In this document: one piece after another, positions 63,309 through 64,000 of the stretch | Layout of the letters: each line of letters opens with the position of its first letter | Numbering within the stretch: the stretch's first letter is position 1 | Origin: Streptomyces xylophagus | GTDB taxonomy: Bacteria > Actinomycetota > Actinomycetes > Streptomycetales > Streptomycetaceae | Direction of reading: 5' to 3' | DNA length: 64,000 nucleotides | Assembly (NCBI RefSeq): GCF_000716435.1 | Contig: NZ_JNWO01000019.1 | Span: forward strand, 62,001-126,000 | Made by a program: the position numbers and the translations under genes | The notes under the pieces: generated by a model | Told to the model about the DNA's origin: nothing | The model's database searches: none | What the model saw: only the letters and a program-made list of their open reading frames with translations

Positions 63309-63800
63309 TCAGCAGGAGTCCTCGGCGAGCTTCTCGAACTCGCCGAGGCTCATGGCCCTGCCGTCGGCCCATACCTGGCCGGGCTCGAGAGCGGTGATCT
63401 GCTCGGTCGTGAAGTCGACGATGCCGTTGTAGGAGTCGCCGGTGATGTAGTGCCCGAAGCCGAGCGAGTAGTGGTATTTCGGCTGGAGTCGCTGCGCACC
63501 GCGATGCCGGGCCTTCCAGGCGACCGGAGGCGAGAAGAGCGCGAACTCGGCGTCCCCGCTCAGCTTCTCCTTCCGCACGTCCCACCCCGTGGTGACCGGT
63601 CCGTCGTCGATCCCCTTGGCCCACCCGCCGAGCGACGGCTTCCGGTAACTGTCGTCCCCGCACGGCCGGATCAGTGCGTACGGCATCCCGTCCGCCCCGA
63701 GCCGTACCCCGGCCAGCGGCAGATCGACGGCCCCGCACCCGCTGAGCAGCAGACACCCCGCCGCCACACCCGCGACCGCCGCCACCCTCCGGGTCAGCAC
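63309..63800 (-). CDS. lipoprotein of unknown function
   Basis: 163 aa. The signal VAAVAGVAAGCLLLSGC has a lipobox LLSGC (Cys22). The mature part has no domain I recognise; it contains RPCGDDSYRKPSLGGW, and ends LEPGQVWADGRAMSLGEFEKLAEDSC, the same ending as the partial gene upstream. A Cys near the N-terminal third and the last residue Cys could form a disulfide. The GTG start overlaps the stop of its upstream paralogue by 7 bp. It converges on cimA with 7 bp between. Confidence 0.8.
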   Translation of the reverse strand: MLTRRVAAVAGVAAGCLLLSGCGAVDLPLAGVRLGADGMPYALIRPCGDDSYRKPSLGGWAKGIDDGPVTTGWDVRKEKLSGDAEFALFSPPVAWKARHRGAQRLQPKYHYSLGFGHYITGDSYNGIVDFTTEQITALEPGQVWADGRAMSLGEFEKLAEDSC

Positions 63801-64000
63801 GCGTCGTCCACGAGGTCGTCGAAGTCGTCCCGGCTCATCGCACGGTCGTCGGCCCAGACCTGGCCGGGTTTCAGCCGGTTCAGGTCGGCGGTGGTGAAGT
63901 AGACCACGATGTCGTACGGGTCCCAGCCCGAGCGGGGGCCGGTGACGTCGAGGGCATAGGTGCGGCCGGGCCGCAGCCGCTGCGGTCCCGTCGCCTCCGT
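63794..64000 (-). CDS. C-terminal part of a paralogous lipoprotein-type protein
   Basis: The gene runs off the right edge; 68 codons are visible, ending LKPGQVWADDRAMSRDDFDDLVDDAC. This repeats the C-terminus of the next gene (GQVWAD-RAM and the final Cys), so the two are tandem paralogues. The overlap of its stop with the next GTG indicates translational coupling. The N-terminus, and so any lipobox, lies outside the window. Confidence 0.75.
   Translation of the reverse strand, partial: TEATGPQRLRPGRTYALDVTGPRSGWDPYDIVVYFTTADLNRLKPGQVWADDRAMSRDDFDDLVDDAC

Overview
The window looks like a Streptomyces chromosomal core segment. It has very high GC with GC-rich third codon positions, many GTG starts, four-base GTGA stop/start overlaps, leaderless-looking promoters, and paired XRE/DUF397 and GGDEF/EAL genes of Streptomyces type. 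The order ligA - gatCAB - ilvBNC - serA - leuB - ilvE - cimA is, from memory, the order around SCO5490-SCO5530 of S. coelicolor; I could not check this by search. I recognised no rRNA, tRNA, CRISPR array or insertion sequence.

Layout: 1-3.2 kb, small housekeeping and unknown genes (alpha/beta hydrolase fragment, DUF427, LOG-family hydrolase, SDR, MetE-like protein). 3.2-5.4 kb, ligA, preceded by a DNA-damage-type promoter. 5.7-7.9 kb, a GGDEF-EAL c-di-GMP enzyme (RmdB type) followed by a 160-bp inverted-repeat element. 8.2-11.8 kb, gatC-gatA-small membrane gene-gatB, closed by a strong bidirectional terminator. 11.9-20.5 kb, methyltransferase, MMPL exporter, acetyltransferase, small proteins and a large LuxR (LAL) regulator. 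20.4-23.8 kb, PQQ-type dehydrogenase lipoprotein, aldo/keto reductase and D-2-hydroxyacid dehydrogenase. 24.0-27.2 kb, a second GGDEF/EAL protein (CdgF type) with a degenerate EAL domain.

27.2-32.8 kb is the main amino-acid block: an ilvB leader peptide and attenuator, ilvB-ilvN-ilvC and serA, followed by a decayed array of 39-40-nt tandem repeats. 33.2-36.8 kb holds a divergent TetR/MFS pair with three 26-bp operator-like repeats, and a second MFS gene. 36.9-39.9 kb holds an XRE-DUF397 regulatory cluster and neighbours. 39.9-43.8 kb is the proline catabolic unit (PucR-type regulator, proline dehydrogenase, glutamate semialdehyde dehydrogenase). 43.9-47.4 kb has a hydrolase, an AAC(2')-like acetyltransferase, a 43-aa protein and a Tat-type metallophosphatase. 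leuB and ilvE follow (47.5-49.9 kb), then a two-gene unit of a membrane-anchored PLD-like protein and a KamA-family radical SAM enzyme.

52.4-57.9 kb is the most unusual part. A permease gene diverges from a urease gamma/beta fusion, a urease-alpha homologue lacking the usual flap cysteine, agmatine deiminase and a TetR regulator; no nickel-accessory genes are present and operator-like sites lie in the divergent promoter. I propose a pathway in which agmatine is deiminated to N-carbamoylputrescine and the urease-like enzyme cleaves that ureido compound. 58-61.4 kb encodes two secreted beta-propeller proteins. 61.7-63.3 kb is cimA (citramalate synthase), with an apparent attenuator and a possible leader peptide carrying two adjacent rare Ile codons. 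Two overlapping lipoprotein-type paralogues close the window.

Functionally the window supplies most of isoleucine, valine and leucine synthesis (ilvBNC, leuB, ilvE, cimA), serine synthesis (serA), proline breakdown, Gln/Asn-tRNA amidation, replication/repair ligation and two c-di-GMP enzymes.
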